Position numbers and translations under genes: made by a program. A stretch of 64,000 bases of DNA from Pectinophora gossypiella (Eukaryota; Arthropoda; Insecta; Lepidoptera; Gelechiidae): the NCBI RefSeq assembly GCF_024362695.1, contig NC_065415.1:3761438-3825437 (forward strand). Direction: 5' to 3'. Under the pieces are notes generated by a model, which was not told the DNA's origin, made no database searches, and saw only the letters and a program-made list of their open reading frames with translations. Within the stretch, counting starts at the first letter, position 1, and each line of letters opens with the position of its first letter. Of the stretch, positions 1 through 11,087 are shown one piece after another.

Positions 1-110
1 ACGCAGCAACGCTCTCCAGACTGGCCCAGAATAGGGAAGACTTTGCGGTGGTGGTCGCCGACGCCCGATAGGGTATGGCAGTTTTAGAAGAAGAAGAGTT
101 TACCAAAGAA
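1..110 (+). mobile_element. 3' end of a non-LTR retrotransposon (LINE) ORF and tail
   Basis: Positions 3-71 read as the last residues of a reverse-transcriptase ORF (LSRLAQNREDFAVVVADAR, then TAG), the usual C-terminal style of lepidopteran LINEs, followed by a short tail ending in GAAGAAGAAG. The element is cut by the window start. The clade cannot be assigned from this fragment. Confidence 0.6.
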
Positions 111-132
111 AATTAATAGAAAAATACATTAC

Positions 133-199
133 GTCCCTCCATCCATAGGGAAGGCCCGTGCCCCAGCAGTGGGGCGGCAATGGGCTGATGATGATGATG
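133..199 (+). mobile_element. SINE 3' fragment (Bm1-like, family B)
   Basis: It carries the CATCCATAGGGAAGGCC...CAGCAGTGGGG...ATGGGCTGATGATG tail that is seen in longer form at 29922-30201. A short repeat, TTACGTC, lies on both sides and may be the target-site duplication. The fragment is 5'-truncated. Confidence 0.6.
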
Positions 200-984
200 A
201 CGTTACGTCAACTCGGCCTCCTGGCCGATTTTATTATGGGGGATGGGGGAAGAGCCCCCGTGGTCTCTAGGCAGAGAAGTCATCATCATCATCCAAGCCG
301 TGTCCGGCGACGGCGACTCCTATATGTCTATCCCAGGTCGATGTTATGATAGGCTCTAATGTGGCTAGCAAAACTGAACTTCGATTTGAAGGTTCGGCCA
401 CATGGCGCACAGAATAACTGGCCAGCAGAATTAAATGTATAGTTGTAGGAGGGCTTGTGTCGAGTCTTCCGTATTTGGCGTTGTACGTCAAGATCTCAAG
501 ATCAAGGCAGAGAAGTAAAAAGAAAGTAAAAAGTGACATTAGAGTACTCATACTCGCCTGATTATGAGTAATTTAACTAATGCCACTTTTTAAATGATTC
601 CATTATGTATGGCAAACTAGTTGTTTTTACTGGTATATTATTATCCACGGCTTGTTATAATGACGATGCAACGTAGGTAACAGTCAACAAATAGAGCGTA
701 TTAATTGCAACCGACTGGAATTCACTGCGGAAACTATGGCGATGTACATACATCACCTATAAGTACTTGTCATTCGTTTTGCAGCACCGAAATTCAATTT
801 CAATCGTGGAAATTACGCATTTTACAAGCATTCAGATTCAAATTCAAATGTTTTATTCACATTAAACAGGGTTTTACAGATATTATGGAATTAATAACGT
901 CGCTTTTAATCTATATAGCTTATAGTCTATAGCATGCAAAAGTTCATCAATTTCTCTAATGACATAAACGATGGCACACTTACA

Positions 985-1140
985 GATACAGATACATACA
1001 TAAGATCACGCCTATTTCCCATTGGGGTAGGCAGATGCCACGGAATTCCTCTTACTAAGACCCTGACACACCACCTTCACTTCCTCCACACTCGTCAAAG
1101 ACTTCATACATACTCGCCGGTTTAGAGTACTTTAGACCTG
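985..1140 (-). mobile_element. LINE 3' tail fragment
   Basis: Read on the minus strand it encodes a piece ending in a Tyr-Glu...Asp-Glu-Cys-Gly-Gly stretch, then the tail CCCAATGGGAAATAGGCGTG. Its better preserved relatives are at 31455-31740 and 33925-34075. It is degenerate. Confidence 0.5.
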
Positions 1141-1167
1141 GTCTTTCTTTAAAATATCCTAGATCTG

Positions 1168-1325
1168 GGTGGTTAAAATGGCCACATCGAAGCAATTCAT
1201 CTACAAAAGCAATATTGCTATTTGACATATGTCTGCATTGCGCACTCACATTCATATGCGCAAATGTCAAATTGCAACATTGCTTTCTTAGATGAATTGC
1301 TTCGATGTGGCCATTTTAACCCCCC
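1168..1325. repeat. Palindromic MITE, family M1
   Basis: Long inverted repeats begin with GGTTAAAATGGCCACATCGA and end with its complement; the middle holds GCGCAATGCA and CAAATGTCAAAT words. Related copies lie at 22357-22482, 30886-31050 and 31895-32028. There is no coding capacity, so this is a non-autonomous element. Confidence 0.75.
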
Positions 1326-2170
1326 TGATCACGGTATGGCACACTTGTAAACTTAATATTAATTTTGAGCTCAACTCTGTGTTAAAATTCAATGGAACAT
1401 TACCCATTTTGCAGATATGATAGGGCTTCTATTACAGGGCAAGGTTCAGGTACTTCCTATTTTTCCAAAACCGGGTGACTCATTCATACTTCATATAATA
1501 GCAAGATAACCTTTGCTTGAGCCCTCGACATATATTTTAAGCGTGAAAACAATAACGTGAAATCGTCCGATCAGAACCAAGGCCAATACGGCCAATATAC
1601 TTAATCAGCAATTTATTAAACGTTGCAAAATGGCTTTTTTGTTTATCTTAATAGTTATTTATAAGCGGCTGCTTTAATTAGATAACTCTTTAGGACTCTG
1701 TTTAACTTACCAGACAGACATTTTGAGGTTGCATACTTTAACTTTGAAAGCTAACACGCTAACAATTACAAATGCTGTTGTTTACTTTAAGCCAGACAGA
1801 GACCGACGCAAATTGCTGCTGAAATTAAAATCTTTGCATATAATCAAGCCAAAATTCTGCGAGAATGAAAATCAATACGCAGAAGGGATGTTGTTTTTAC
1901 AATGGTTCCAAAAAATGTATAACATTCTTAAATTTTCATAAAGAAATGGTGTCACCCATAACAAGGCTGTTGCGTAAGCAGCGCCAGTGCCCGCTGTCGA
2001 GTCCAGTGAACTGGAACGCAAGGTCTCAGCCAGCATTGTACCCGAGGTGTCGTTCTCATTAGGACCAGTTAAAACAATACCACAGGAAGGAAACGACCTG
2101 ACAGACACCGCCGTGAAAACTATCACACCCCAACACAAAAACCATTCCGTTCCACCGAATTTATCCTTAC
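1326..2170. other. Upstream region of the glycine-rich gene, no gene recognised
   Basis: This is AT-rich sequence. Overlapping short ORFs on both strands at 1872-2175 have no recognisable domain. The stretch may hold control elements of the gene that starts at 2204, but none could be named. Confidence 0.4.
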
Positions 2171-2206
2171 TATAAATTAGCGTCGCGATACCGAAATGAC
2201 ATCAGT
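2171..2206 (+). promoter_or_regulatory. Core promoter: TATA box and arthropod initiator
   Basis: TATAAAT lies at 2171-2177 and TCAGT at 2202-2206, so the likely first base (the A at 2204) is about 33 bases after the TATA box. This is the normal spacing for an insect TATA/Inr promoter. It predicts a 34-base 5' UTR before the ATG at 2238, with no leader intron. Confidence 0.7.
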
Positions 2207-2237
2207 CTCACTTTGGTAACGATCGGTAAATTACAAG

Positions 2238-5200
2238 ATGTTGACACAACTTTTCATTCTAGCCCTTGCCACGTTGGCGATGGCGCAAGTGTTTCATAAA
2301 GCGAACCTCGCCGAGAATGAGAAGACACCTTTTGATTACGTGAATGAGCGCTTGGACGAGATCGGCGAGGAAGCAAGATCTGGATTGCCGCTCTCTAGCC
2401 AATACGAAGTAGAAGAAAGTGAAGATTATCCGGAACAAATCGAAGGAGCAGCGTCTACTGTGCTTAATACCGTTGGTGGTGTAGGCGGGTACGGCGTCGG
2501 TGGACTTGGGTTAGGTCAGGGGTTGGGGATCGGTGGGCTCGGGGGCATCGGACTGGGGCAAGGAATCGGGCTCGGGTTAGGCGGGCTTGGCAGCGTAGGT
2601 GTAGGAGGTGTGGGTGTTGGTGGTGTGGGTGTTGGTGGTGGTGTGGGCGTCGGAAACGGCGTCGGCCTCATCAACCAAGGCATCGGCGGCTTGGGGGTCG
2701 GCGGCCTGGGACTTGGAGGAGGCCTACTCTACCACCCAATCTTAGGAGCTCAAGTCGGCGGCGGATTCATCGACAAGAAGGCTTATGAAGAAGCTCAGAA
2801 GAAAGGCGCTGATCAGAACTTGGAGAAATTAGAGAAAAAAGTTGAGGAAGAGGAGAAGCATGGTCAGGAGGGGTTCCAGCAAGCAGCCGCTGCTGCTAAG
2901 GCTGAGAAAGGAGATTCTAGCTACTACAAAGATGAAGAAGCTAAGAAGAAAGCCGCTGGTGACGAGAAATTCTACGAAGGCGGACAGAAGTTCGATAAAC
3001 ATGGTAAGTCGTAGCACTTAAGTTTGAGCCGTTAAAGTACTTGAAATGTTCAAAACATTAAACTCGATTTAAACTCCGAACATTAACTTAAACTAGGCAC
3101 CTAATGGTGTCGATAATGGGCTCAGGATAATGATCAGGATTTTATAAGATATTCAATTATATAGGATATTATAGTTAGTAGATATTTTTTATAAGAAAAG
3201 CAGCTGTGTCATCTTAATACTCATACCTACACCTATTTTACATGTTTACATACATAAACTCACGCCTACTTTCTTCAGGGTAAGCAGTGATTATGGAAGT
3301 CCATTGTCTTTCATCCTGATAAGTACCTACACATATTTTAGACTAACTATTTTCGTCACTATTACTTTGTACTAAAGTGACGGTTTTCCGATAGGTGTCC
3401 ATTTTTTTATGCTTCTTCATCATTAACATTTGTGGCGGAAGACAAGAAAGAAATCACTGCTCTATTTTTCCTTAAAAAGTAGCATGGAGAATGCTACACC
3501 GACATCATCAGCAGCCTACGTTCATCCACTGCTGGATATAGGTAGTTACATAGGTATATATTTAGCTGCTTACCAATCAATTAACTTTTTATTTAACCAG
3601 GTGCCAACGAGGAATCCCTAAAGAAAGCCAAGAGCCACAAAAAGGGGCACACTAGCAAGGGTTTCAAGACCTCCAGCGTCAAGAACGAGGAAGAGAAGAC
3701 TGAAAGCTTCTACGATGAGGCTCATGATGAAGCAGACCATAAGGTAGCAGGGCAAAATGCTGGAACCTTTGGTGAGAACGCTCATCAAGGGTTTAAGGGT
3801 GCTCACGAGGAGAAGATCTTGGATGCCAACGCAGCGGGCAAGGAAGGACATCATCATTCCGAACAGAAGATTGATGACGCTAAAGGGAACAAGGTAAGTG
3901 ATGTACTTTTTAAGTAACCCGACTTATCACAAAAAAATCACTTTGTGATCCCTAGTTTAGTTAAGACATTACTCGACTTTGGCGACTCAGTAATAACCCT
4001 GCCACCAGGGTTGATGAGGTTGGTATTCTCCTCACAACCTTCACAATAAGGAGAAAACTACAACTGAAGCTGAAACCAGACAGAGAAAACGAGTTTTCTT
4101 TCGCATCATACGCGTTGTCAGAATTTTCAGTTATATACGGAATCAAAATCACTAGGTGTTAAGTACTTATAGAACAAACAAGGCCGATTTTTGTTTTGTT
4201 CATTTCATACATTTTGATGAAGTCATCAGAATAATACGGCGCGTATTGTGTCTGAAAGGCACCAGAATCCGATTAAATAAGAATTCAATTAAGTATTTTT
4301 ATTGAAAAATAATTCTAAACAAACCCGAATAGAATTATTTTTTACCCTTAATTGTATAATTACATGCCTTTAATTATACAATTAAAGGAAATTTATTTAT
4401 TTGAATCAATACTTACTACGAAAATAATTACTTACTTATACAGTCATCATTAGACTTTGTATTTAAGGCAAGTTCAATATTATCTGATCATTTGCTGATA
4501 ACTATATCAACATCTAGGTATTTAGAACTTATATTAATTACACTAGCTGTTACCCGCGGCGTCGTTCGCGTGAAACCCACCTATTAAAACTATAGATGTT
4601 TCATACAATCTGTACCACTTTTAACCCCTTAGGGGTTGAATTTCGCAAAATCCTGTCTTAGTGAGCACTTACGTCCTAGAAGAAACCCCATGCAAAATTT
4701 GAGACTGCTAGCTTTTGTAGTTTCTGAGATTTGGTGATGAGTGAGTCAGTCCATATAGATATTCAAATAATGATCAACATAGGTTCATAACACACGAGGC
4801 AAGAGAGCAACCACTGTCCTATGTTTCCCTAAAAAAGTAGAGAAAAACTACACTGACAAGAGCGTGGCTCTTAAATAAGTGATGATACATAACACAATAA
4901 TAATGGTATCAGACACTTATGTGACAGATATCCTATCAGACAGTTTATGACAAAAAGGTGAAACTGTTAAGTAAAGTACTTACTTAGTTTCATAAACCAC
5001 AACGCCTCTGATTTCATACTTGGACGATAAATGCCATGCATAATTATCAATTCAGATTTATTTATTAACTAGCAGTTAAATCGACCTTGACTTTGTAACT
5101 TGTATAAGAAAAGCAACCGTAAAACTTTATCCGTGGTCGCCGTGGTAGCCCAATTTGAGGTCGTAGGGTCGAATCCCAGCATAGGCCTAAGCCAATGTTT

Positions 5201-5969
5201 CCGAATTCATGTTTGGATCATAAATGAAACGTACTCAGCGGTGACGAAACACATCGTGAGGAAACCCACATTCCCGAGAAATGTATTTCGGAGGTATGTG
5301 ACCTAACCTATATTGTGCTGGTTTTCCCTTTGCGAGTTGGAAGGTCAGACAGGCAGTCGCTTCTGCAAAAAACCAGACCTGTTAAATTTTCAGGTTAGGT
5401 AAGAGGACGCTGTGAAAAACCTGGATAACGCTAGGGAGATGATGACAGTCGATACTATAGAAATGAAAAATAAACTTCGAAAAAAGATTTGGAATTGAGT
5501 TTTTAAACGTTGTGGATTATATTACGTAGTAGTAGAGTACGTAAGTAGGTAATATTTTGCAATTAAGAGTCAGTCATATTAAATAGGATTTAAATATAGC
5601 TGGCGAGGAGTGGGTGTACTGTATATACTAAACACCTCTGCCTACCCCTACGGAGATGCAAGCATGATGCTATGTTATGTTTATTTTTTCGTCTTTAATA
5701 TTCATCGCAAATATGATAGAAAGAAAAAGATCCACAATCATTCTACACGAAGTTTTTTTTGTGTTTTGTGATGCGGTAAAATATAATTGGCACCTACTTA
5801 GTTACCTACATCTTTCCTCCAGGGCGAATTCCTGCAGAAGGGTTACAAAGGTGGGGCCGAGCAGTTGGAGAAGTTCAACAACCTGGGCGCTCACTCCATC
5901 CACGGACACCAGGAGGCCAGCGGTGGCTACCAGCAGAACAAGGGCATCCTGCCCATCCACCGCCGCTAA
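2238..5969 (+). CDS. Secreted glycine-rich protein with charged Lys/Glu/His C-terminal region (DUF4779-like)
   Basis: Three exons: 2238-3003, 3601-3893 and 5823-5969. All introns are GT-AG and the phases close to 401 residues. Residues 1-16 are a signal peptide (MLTQLFILALATLAMA). After a short acidic stretch, about residues 80-175 are a Gly/Val/Leu/Ile-rich repeat (GVGG, GLGG, GIGLGQG). The rest is strongly charged and built of loose repeats with Phe/Tyr-Tyr-Asp/Lys-Glu, Gly-x-Lys and HHH; it resembles the insect Pfam DUF4779 type of extracellular proteins. The protein was probably secreted into cuticle, silk or another extracellular matrix; that is inference from composition and signal peptide. 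The polyadenylation signal is at 6008-6013. The first exon also reads on for three codons into its intron (stop at 3012-3014), which is not the preferred model because a GTAAGT donor sits at 3004 and the next exons continue the same composition. Confidence 0.85.
3430..3510 (+). repeat. Short interspersed repeat
   Basis: The words AGTAGCATGGAGAATGCTAC and the surrounding sequence recur, inverted or partial, at 4790-4880, 35881-35990 and 36376-36415 (GAGCCACGCTCTTGTCGGTG end). No function could be read. This copy lies in intron 1 of the glycine-rich gene. Confidence 0.5.
4545..4757 (+). repeat. Helitron-like lepidopteran repeat
   Basis: It starts with CTAGCTGTTACCCGCGGCGT and contains CCCCTTAGGGGTTGAATTT, the sequence of a common lepidopteran repeat whose other strand ends in CTAGT. 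Other pieces are at 17490-17620, 32735-32927 and 36850-37035. Assignment to Helitrons rests on the CTRR-T type end only. Confidence 0.5.
5137..5450 (+). mobile_element. tRNA-headed SINE (family C)
   Basis: It begins GCCGTGGTAGCCCAATTTGA, has a box-B like GGTCGAATCCC, and continues through the body words CATCGTGAGGAAACCCACAT and AGACAGGCAGTCGCTTCTG. It lies in intron 2 of the glycine-rich gene. A reversed, shortened copy is at 26726-26925 and the first bases of another end the window. Confidence 0.7.
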
Positions 5970-6007
5970 ACCAAGAAACGACGCTACGAGGCCACGAAGG
6001 AGTCGCT

Positions 6008-6013
6008 AATAAA
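6008..6013 (+). terminator. Polyadenylation signal of the glycine-rich gene
   Basis: AATAAA lies 39 bases after the stop codon, followed by a T-rich stretch. It fits a very short 3' UTR. Confidence 0.6.
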
Positions 6014-6198
6014 CGCTTTTTGACTTTTGGAATTATTCTTGTTTTATTTCCCAGGACACACTGAGGAGTGTGTTTTTACATGATAGACCAATTATTAGGC
6101 ATTGGGATGCCGGTGGAGGCACGGAGGCAGACGTCGAGACTCACATCAGTCAAGCTAGAGCCGCATTCTGCCAACTAAAGCCGGTCTGAAGATCGTCC

Positions 6199-6340
6199 AC
6201 TACATCAAGTAAGTAGTCGTTACATGAGTCATATCAGGGGCCTTTGGCGGCCCTCAAACCCTGACACCAGGGTTGATGAGGTTGGGAATTCACCTCACAA
6301 CCCACACGATAGAAGAAGATCACGAAGAACAAAGCTGAGA
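6199..6340 (+). mobile_element. SINE family A, 3' part
   Basis: It contains the family A tail (GGGGCCTTTGGCGG, CTGACACCAGGGTTGATGAG, CACCTCACAACCCACACGAT). The tRNA-like head is missing. Confidence 0.6.
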
Positions 6341-6760
6341 ATTTTCACCTCCAACGTTAAGTCTGCCAATACGGGTGTGAGACATGGTTTAACCGGAAAG
6401 ACCTAACCGGCAAACTCCAAGTGTTTGTTAATAAATGCTTACGGCAAATATTAAAGATCTTCTGGCCTAAAACTATTACAAACACAGACTGTGGAGATTG
6501 ACTGGGAAAAATACTGTGGAGGCTGATATCCGCATACGGAAATGGCGGTGGATTGGTCATATCCTTAGAAGACCTGTGGAACACCTGTCTCGACGAGCTC
6601 TGACCTGGTGTGCACGTGAAAAACGCAAACCGGGCGGACAAAAAGACGTGGCGACGCTCGGTTGACCGAAAGTTGAAAACTCTAAGCATGTCATGGGAGC
6701 AAGCTACGGAGGATGCAAGGGATCGCGAGGAGTGGAAATTTACAGACAAAATTAATGAAT
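6341..6760 (+). pseudogene. Degenerate LINE reverse-transcriptase C-terminus
   Basis: Across several frameshifts it reads as the C-terminal domain of a LINE polyprotein: KLQVFVNKCLRQILKIFWPK, then IRKWRWIGHILRRP and a Trp-rich end. The motif Arg-Lys-x-Arg-Trp-Ile-Gly-His is typical of this part. There is no intact ORF. The last 60 bases also match a minus-strand fragment at 55700-55830. Confidence 0.7.
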
Positions 6761-6879
6761 TGATCGATAATTTTATCACGTTGCGCATGTTAGGCCTGCT
6801 GGACGCATTGTGGCCACTCAACTACAAACAGCGATATGCTGATTTAGCTGACTGGATAGACACTGACAATAACTTGGGA

Positions 6880-6985
6880 AGATCAACAAACTGGGCCACT
6901 CCATCCACGAACACTAGGCTAGCAGCGGCTACCAGCAGAACAAGGGTATCTTGCCCATCCACTGAGTCGCTAAGAAACGCTTTTT
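6880..6985 (+). pseudogene. Decayed duplicate of the last exon of the glycine-rich gene
   Basis: It aligns with 5866-6015: CACTCCATCCACG, GCGGCTACCAGCAGAACAAG, then CTTGCCCATCCAC and GAGTCGCTAA, with gaps. The stop region and the bases around the polyadenylation site are shared too. Reading frame and splice acceptor are not intact, so it is a pseudo-exon about 0.9 kb downstream of the gene. Confidence 0.75.
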
Positions 6986-6990
6986 ATTTT

Positions 6991-8064
6991 TCGATTTTTT
7001 CTTTTTTTATTTATTCAACGTGATTACCATGGATAAACTAGTTGAAGGTCAATATTTTCCAACCTTATTCCCTAGACGCATTGTGTCATCTCCCAAATGA
7101 TGGATGACATGTTTGACAGATGCCGGTCGACAAATGTCGCCTAGTGAAGACGAGACTTTAATTTATTTATTTCCTATTTTACTAAGTAACTATCTATATA
7201 TTATGTACCCGTTTTATTTTGTTCACAACACGCTTAGCAATTAACTTTAGCTTTAGCAGCTTAAGCCAAAAACTAAATGGCATCTGCAGGTGCTGTTAAG
7301 CTAATTAAGCAATTAGTCCGACTGCAACTAAGCCAATTTCAATCCAGTCACACACTCTCTACTTAGCTGTAAAAAGCTACGGTATTATTTGATTGTCGCA
7401 ATATTATAACACCCCAAACTTTATAAGTAGAGTTAAGCTTTATGTTGTATACTTATGACTACTAAGACAAAACACAAGTAATAATTATAATAGTTTATAT
7501 ACCTCTAAAGTTTGCCGCTCTAGGATTGGATTGCCTGGCACGAAAGAAAGTGCATTTCTTTGAGGCAATGACGTCATAAATCGTCTGAAACAGACGTACA
7601 AGGCCAATGATGATAATATACCTACCTAATATAACTATCCTAAAATTAGGAAACAGAAAATTAAAACCTGTACATTGGGTAGGTACCTATTGATTTGGGA
7701 TCAAAATAAACTAAGACTAATACTTATTCATAGTAACTATTAAGCAATCTATAGTTATACACTACGGCGTATAATGAATAAACATTCACATACGGAAACA
7801 CACGCCCATAGCCTTTAATGGGGTAGGCAGAGCCACAATTAGTCAAGAAAACTACAAATTGACCGCCTGACTACGACTACGCCCTACAGACAGACTCATA
7901 CTTAATATAAAGGTTGGCTGAATTATTAAAGTGTGATGCGGGATTTAAATATGATATGATAACGTCATCATCATAAGTTTCCATGCTTACTTAAAATTGA
8001 CATTAAAAGTATGTTATTAGTACGAGATCAGATCACAATGAAAGTGAGGTCTGCAAATATCATG
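6991..8064. other. Intergenic, no gene recognised
   Basis: This is AT-rich sequence. The only known element is a short common repeat at 7786-7910 (GGGGTAGGCAGAGCCACAA), which has a relative at 34661-34770. Confidence 0.4.
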
Positions 8065-8290
8065 CTACTAGTCAAATCAATTACTCTTTACTAAACGTCA
8101 AATCACAAATTTACTATGGAATTGGACACTGTGACGTCATAGAAAAACGCAATATGGGACTTATTATTACGTTTTTCTTTATTAAAATTCATAAATAAGT
8201 TAATAAAAAGAAAATGTTTTTCGTTAGTTCTACTGTCTTGATTTAGTAATCAGAATTTCATAATTTATCTTGAACCTAGTATCTACACGA
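8065..8290 (+). repeat. Interspersed repeat R1
   Basis: It contains ACTATGGAATTGG, TGTGACGTCATAGAAAAACG, ACTTATTATTACGTTTTTC and AGAATTTCATAATTTATCTT. Copies lie at 11955-12200 (divergent), 21335-21565 and 27165-27545. There is no coding capacity. Confidence 0.65.
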
Positions 8291-8695
8291 CCCAATTCTA
8301 TATTCCAGTGGCGACGAACCTTTTTACAAAATTACTTAATCACCAACTAAAAAAATAGGCCATTGTTTTACCTGCTTAAAGCACTAAAAGCTGGCTATAG
8401 CAGTCGAGAGACCACGGGATATAATGGAGACTCTCAGACAGTGACTAAAAGCCCTGTAAAGTCACTTCTACAACATAATAGAGGTGTTACATCATACTTT
8501 CTTACATTACGCCGGTATTATTATGGCGACGAGAAAAGAGCTAGAAATTGCTTCGTTGAAAAACAATTTTAACATTGCAGTGAATATTCTGACAGGACTG
8601 TTGTCCAAGAGTAGAATATCGGTCGGGTGATCAACCTACAAACTGATTTTTTTCACAGGCATGTCTTCACCAGGATTCTCGGAACGGCCTCCGTG

Positions 8696-9020
8696 GTCCA
8701 GTGGTTTGAGCATTCGGCTCACGATCTCCGAAGGTCCCGGGTTCGAATCCCGGTGGGGACATATCACGTAAATCACTCTGTGATCCCTAGTTTGATTAGA
8801 ACATAACCAGTTGATCGCCAGATTGTCTGAAAAGTAAGATGATCCGTGCCTCGGAAGGCACGTTAAGCCGTTGGTCTCGGTTACTACTTACACATGTAAG
8901 TTAGTAGTCGTTACATGAGCCATGTCAGGGGCCTTTGGCGGTTCAGTAGTAACCCTGACACCAGGGTTGATGGGGTTGGTAATCCACCTCACAACCCACA
9001 CGTTAGGAGAAGAAGATCAG
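8696..9020 (+). mobile_element. SINE family A, near full length
   Basis: A tRNA-like head (CCTCCGTGGTCCAGTGG and the box-B like GGGTTCGAATCCC) is followed by the body (CGGAAGGCACGTTAAGCCGT) and a tail with an imperfect inverted CCCTGACACCAGGG. The head resembles a tRNA but the molecule would not fold as a complete tRNA. Confidence 0.8.
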
Positions 9021-9025
9021 GATTC

Positions 9026-9083
9026 TAACCTGGGACCTCCGAATCGGGAGCCAACGCTCAACCACTGGACCATTACACGGGCG
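9026..9083 (-). mobile_element. Reversed SINE A head
   Basis: Directly after the plus-strand copy, GGGACCTCCGAATCGGGAGC and CAACGCTCAACCACTGGACC are the complement of a family A head. The rest of this second copy is missing. Confidence 0.6.
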
Positions 9084-10806
9084 ATGAGTTGATCAACTGA
9101 CACCATTATGTTCACATCAATTTTAAGGTTTCCTATTGAGTGGCTACAAGTTGTCTCTTAATTATATGGGCTCTGCCCACCTCAATAGCGATTACGGGCG
9201 TGAGTTTATGCACGTACATGTCTTCTTTATTTGGTATAATGTAAACGAAACAAAACGCATGCCGAAAAAACGTCACCGCGCTAAGAAATTACGACCAAAA
9301 GCACCTTTTATTCCGAATTCACCTTTTTTCTTTATGAGAGTTAAAGATTAATAGCGCTATCCCTAAGGTCGGAGCTCGGAACTTAAAAAGAGAAATAAGG
9401 CGATATAAAATCAACATTTGCACGACAAAACCCACATTAAAGCTATAAAAACTGTCTGCGCTGCCCATTTACTTATTTTATACGAGAACTCTCGTTTTCA
9501 GGGGTCTTTACTTACTGAAATGTTCATTATATTCTAGGTAACACGACCTGTGGAATATTGTGGGAGTTGTGAGGTTTGAAATATGCCACCAACATACTTG
9601 TGCTTTGGGCATAGACTAAGGAATAATACTACGTATAGAATGTATCCGCTCTGCTCCCCGCCAGAGGCTAAGCTAGGTTTAACCCCCCCGCCTGGTCTTA
9701 CTTTACTCTTTAATGGCATTAGACGTTACACACACACATAGATGCACGTGTACGATAACGTCAATGTGTAGTAGTTTTTTGAAGTGTCCGTCCGGGATGT
9801 GCTTTGGGTAGCGAAAACAGTATTGCTCTAGAACCTATAATTATTTTTTAACCGACTGCGGCGAATCAAAAAGGAAGGTTATGTGTTTGATTATGTATGT
9901 ATGTATGTTTGCACGTCTATTCCCACTTAACGTCTAACCTAACTGTCAGAATTTAACTACTATCTGCTTCTCTTTCTTGCACGTATTGTAAGTCAAGGAA
10001 GGCACTAATTTAAGACCTGTGAAACCAAAATTAAGTTTGTCAGTATAGGCAACACTGTTAACGTTTAGATGAAATTACGTATAGTAATTCTTACTTATCT
10101 TTAATTATCATGTTTGTACTGACCTTAGATACCGGGAATTCCTTGCGCATAAAGATTATAAATCTTCTACTTATTGAAAAAATAATTTATATTTTGATTT
10201 ATTTGAACAAGTTTTGATAAACAATAATAATTAATATATTAGTTTGGTACCAACCGTATTTAAATAGGTAATATGAAATAAGAAACAAAATCTGAATTAT
10301 AAGACTTTATTAGAAACATGCGTTCATGCATTTTTACTCACTGGTAAGACACCATTGCAACATCGTAAGTATTTAAAACAAAAATAACAACTTCTAAACA
10401 GAACGAAGTGAAAATGGCGTTTTCTTTTTAGTTCTAAAGGAACATTTTGCATCTACACCGTTACAGTATAGAACGCCTGACGAAAATTTCATTGGAGGAC
10501 TGATGGAGAAATACCCCGACTCATTGCTGTGTTGGCTTAGAGACCTAGAAAATATAAATTAATCAATCTAAACACCATTTATAAAATAAAAATACTTTCA
10601 GATAAAGTCTCCTTATAACAAAACGTTTTTTTTTTTTCCTGAAAAAGAAACAAAATAAGTAACTGGCGCGAAACAATCTCAACCGAGCGTTTATGAATAA
10701 TAAATATTCAATAATAGCACGATGATGAAAACAGAAAAAAAATATGGAACGATTCACAATTCGAATATCAATCGCACAATTTCAGCCAATCGCGGCACGA
10801 TTTGCA
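9084..10806. other. Intergenic, no gene recognised
   Basis: A 71-residue ORF at 9136-9351 is Lys/Arg-rich at its end but shows no domain or splice context. The remainder is AT-rich and holds a GTAT microsatellite near 9895. Confidence 0.35.
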
Positions 10807-10812
10807 TTTATT
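10807..10812 (-). terminator. Candidate polyadenylation signal of the RNF212-like gene
   Basis: AATAAA on the minus strand, about 275 bases after the stop codon at 11088-11090. Confidence 0.35.
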
Positions 10813-11087
10813 TTTCCAGTCACATGCGTTATCGTAAAAAAGGGGAAGCGTATGACTGTTTCATAAAATTCTTGTACGAGAGTGAGCAAATAAAATATTT
10901 TTGGAGCTCTAGTTAAAGCAATCAACTTCGATTCATGAACTTATTTTTTTAACGATGACAGAATAAAGCATGTGTCCGCGTCAGCCTTTGGAAATTTTAG
11001 AAATATCTACCGCTTACGGAAAAAAGGTAAAAGTATTTCCTGAAACATTCGCATAGGCGTCGCAATCTGTGTATAGTTCGGATACCA

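Noticed and set aside
1872..2175. Overlapping ORFs of 88 and 62 residues
   Set aside because: No domain, no splice context, and they lie directly upstream of a good TATA/initiator promoter.
8696..8770. Possible tRNA gene (box A and box B words)
   Set aside because: The head is followed by a conserved body and tail and occurs many times on both strands, so it is a SINE.
9136..9351. 71-residue ORF with a basic C-terminus
   Set aside because: No signal, domain or partner exon was found; this length is expected by chance.
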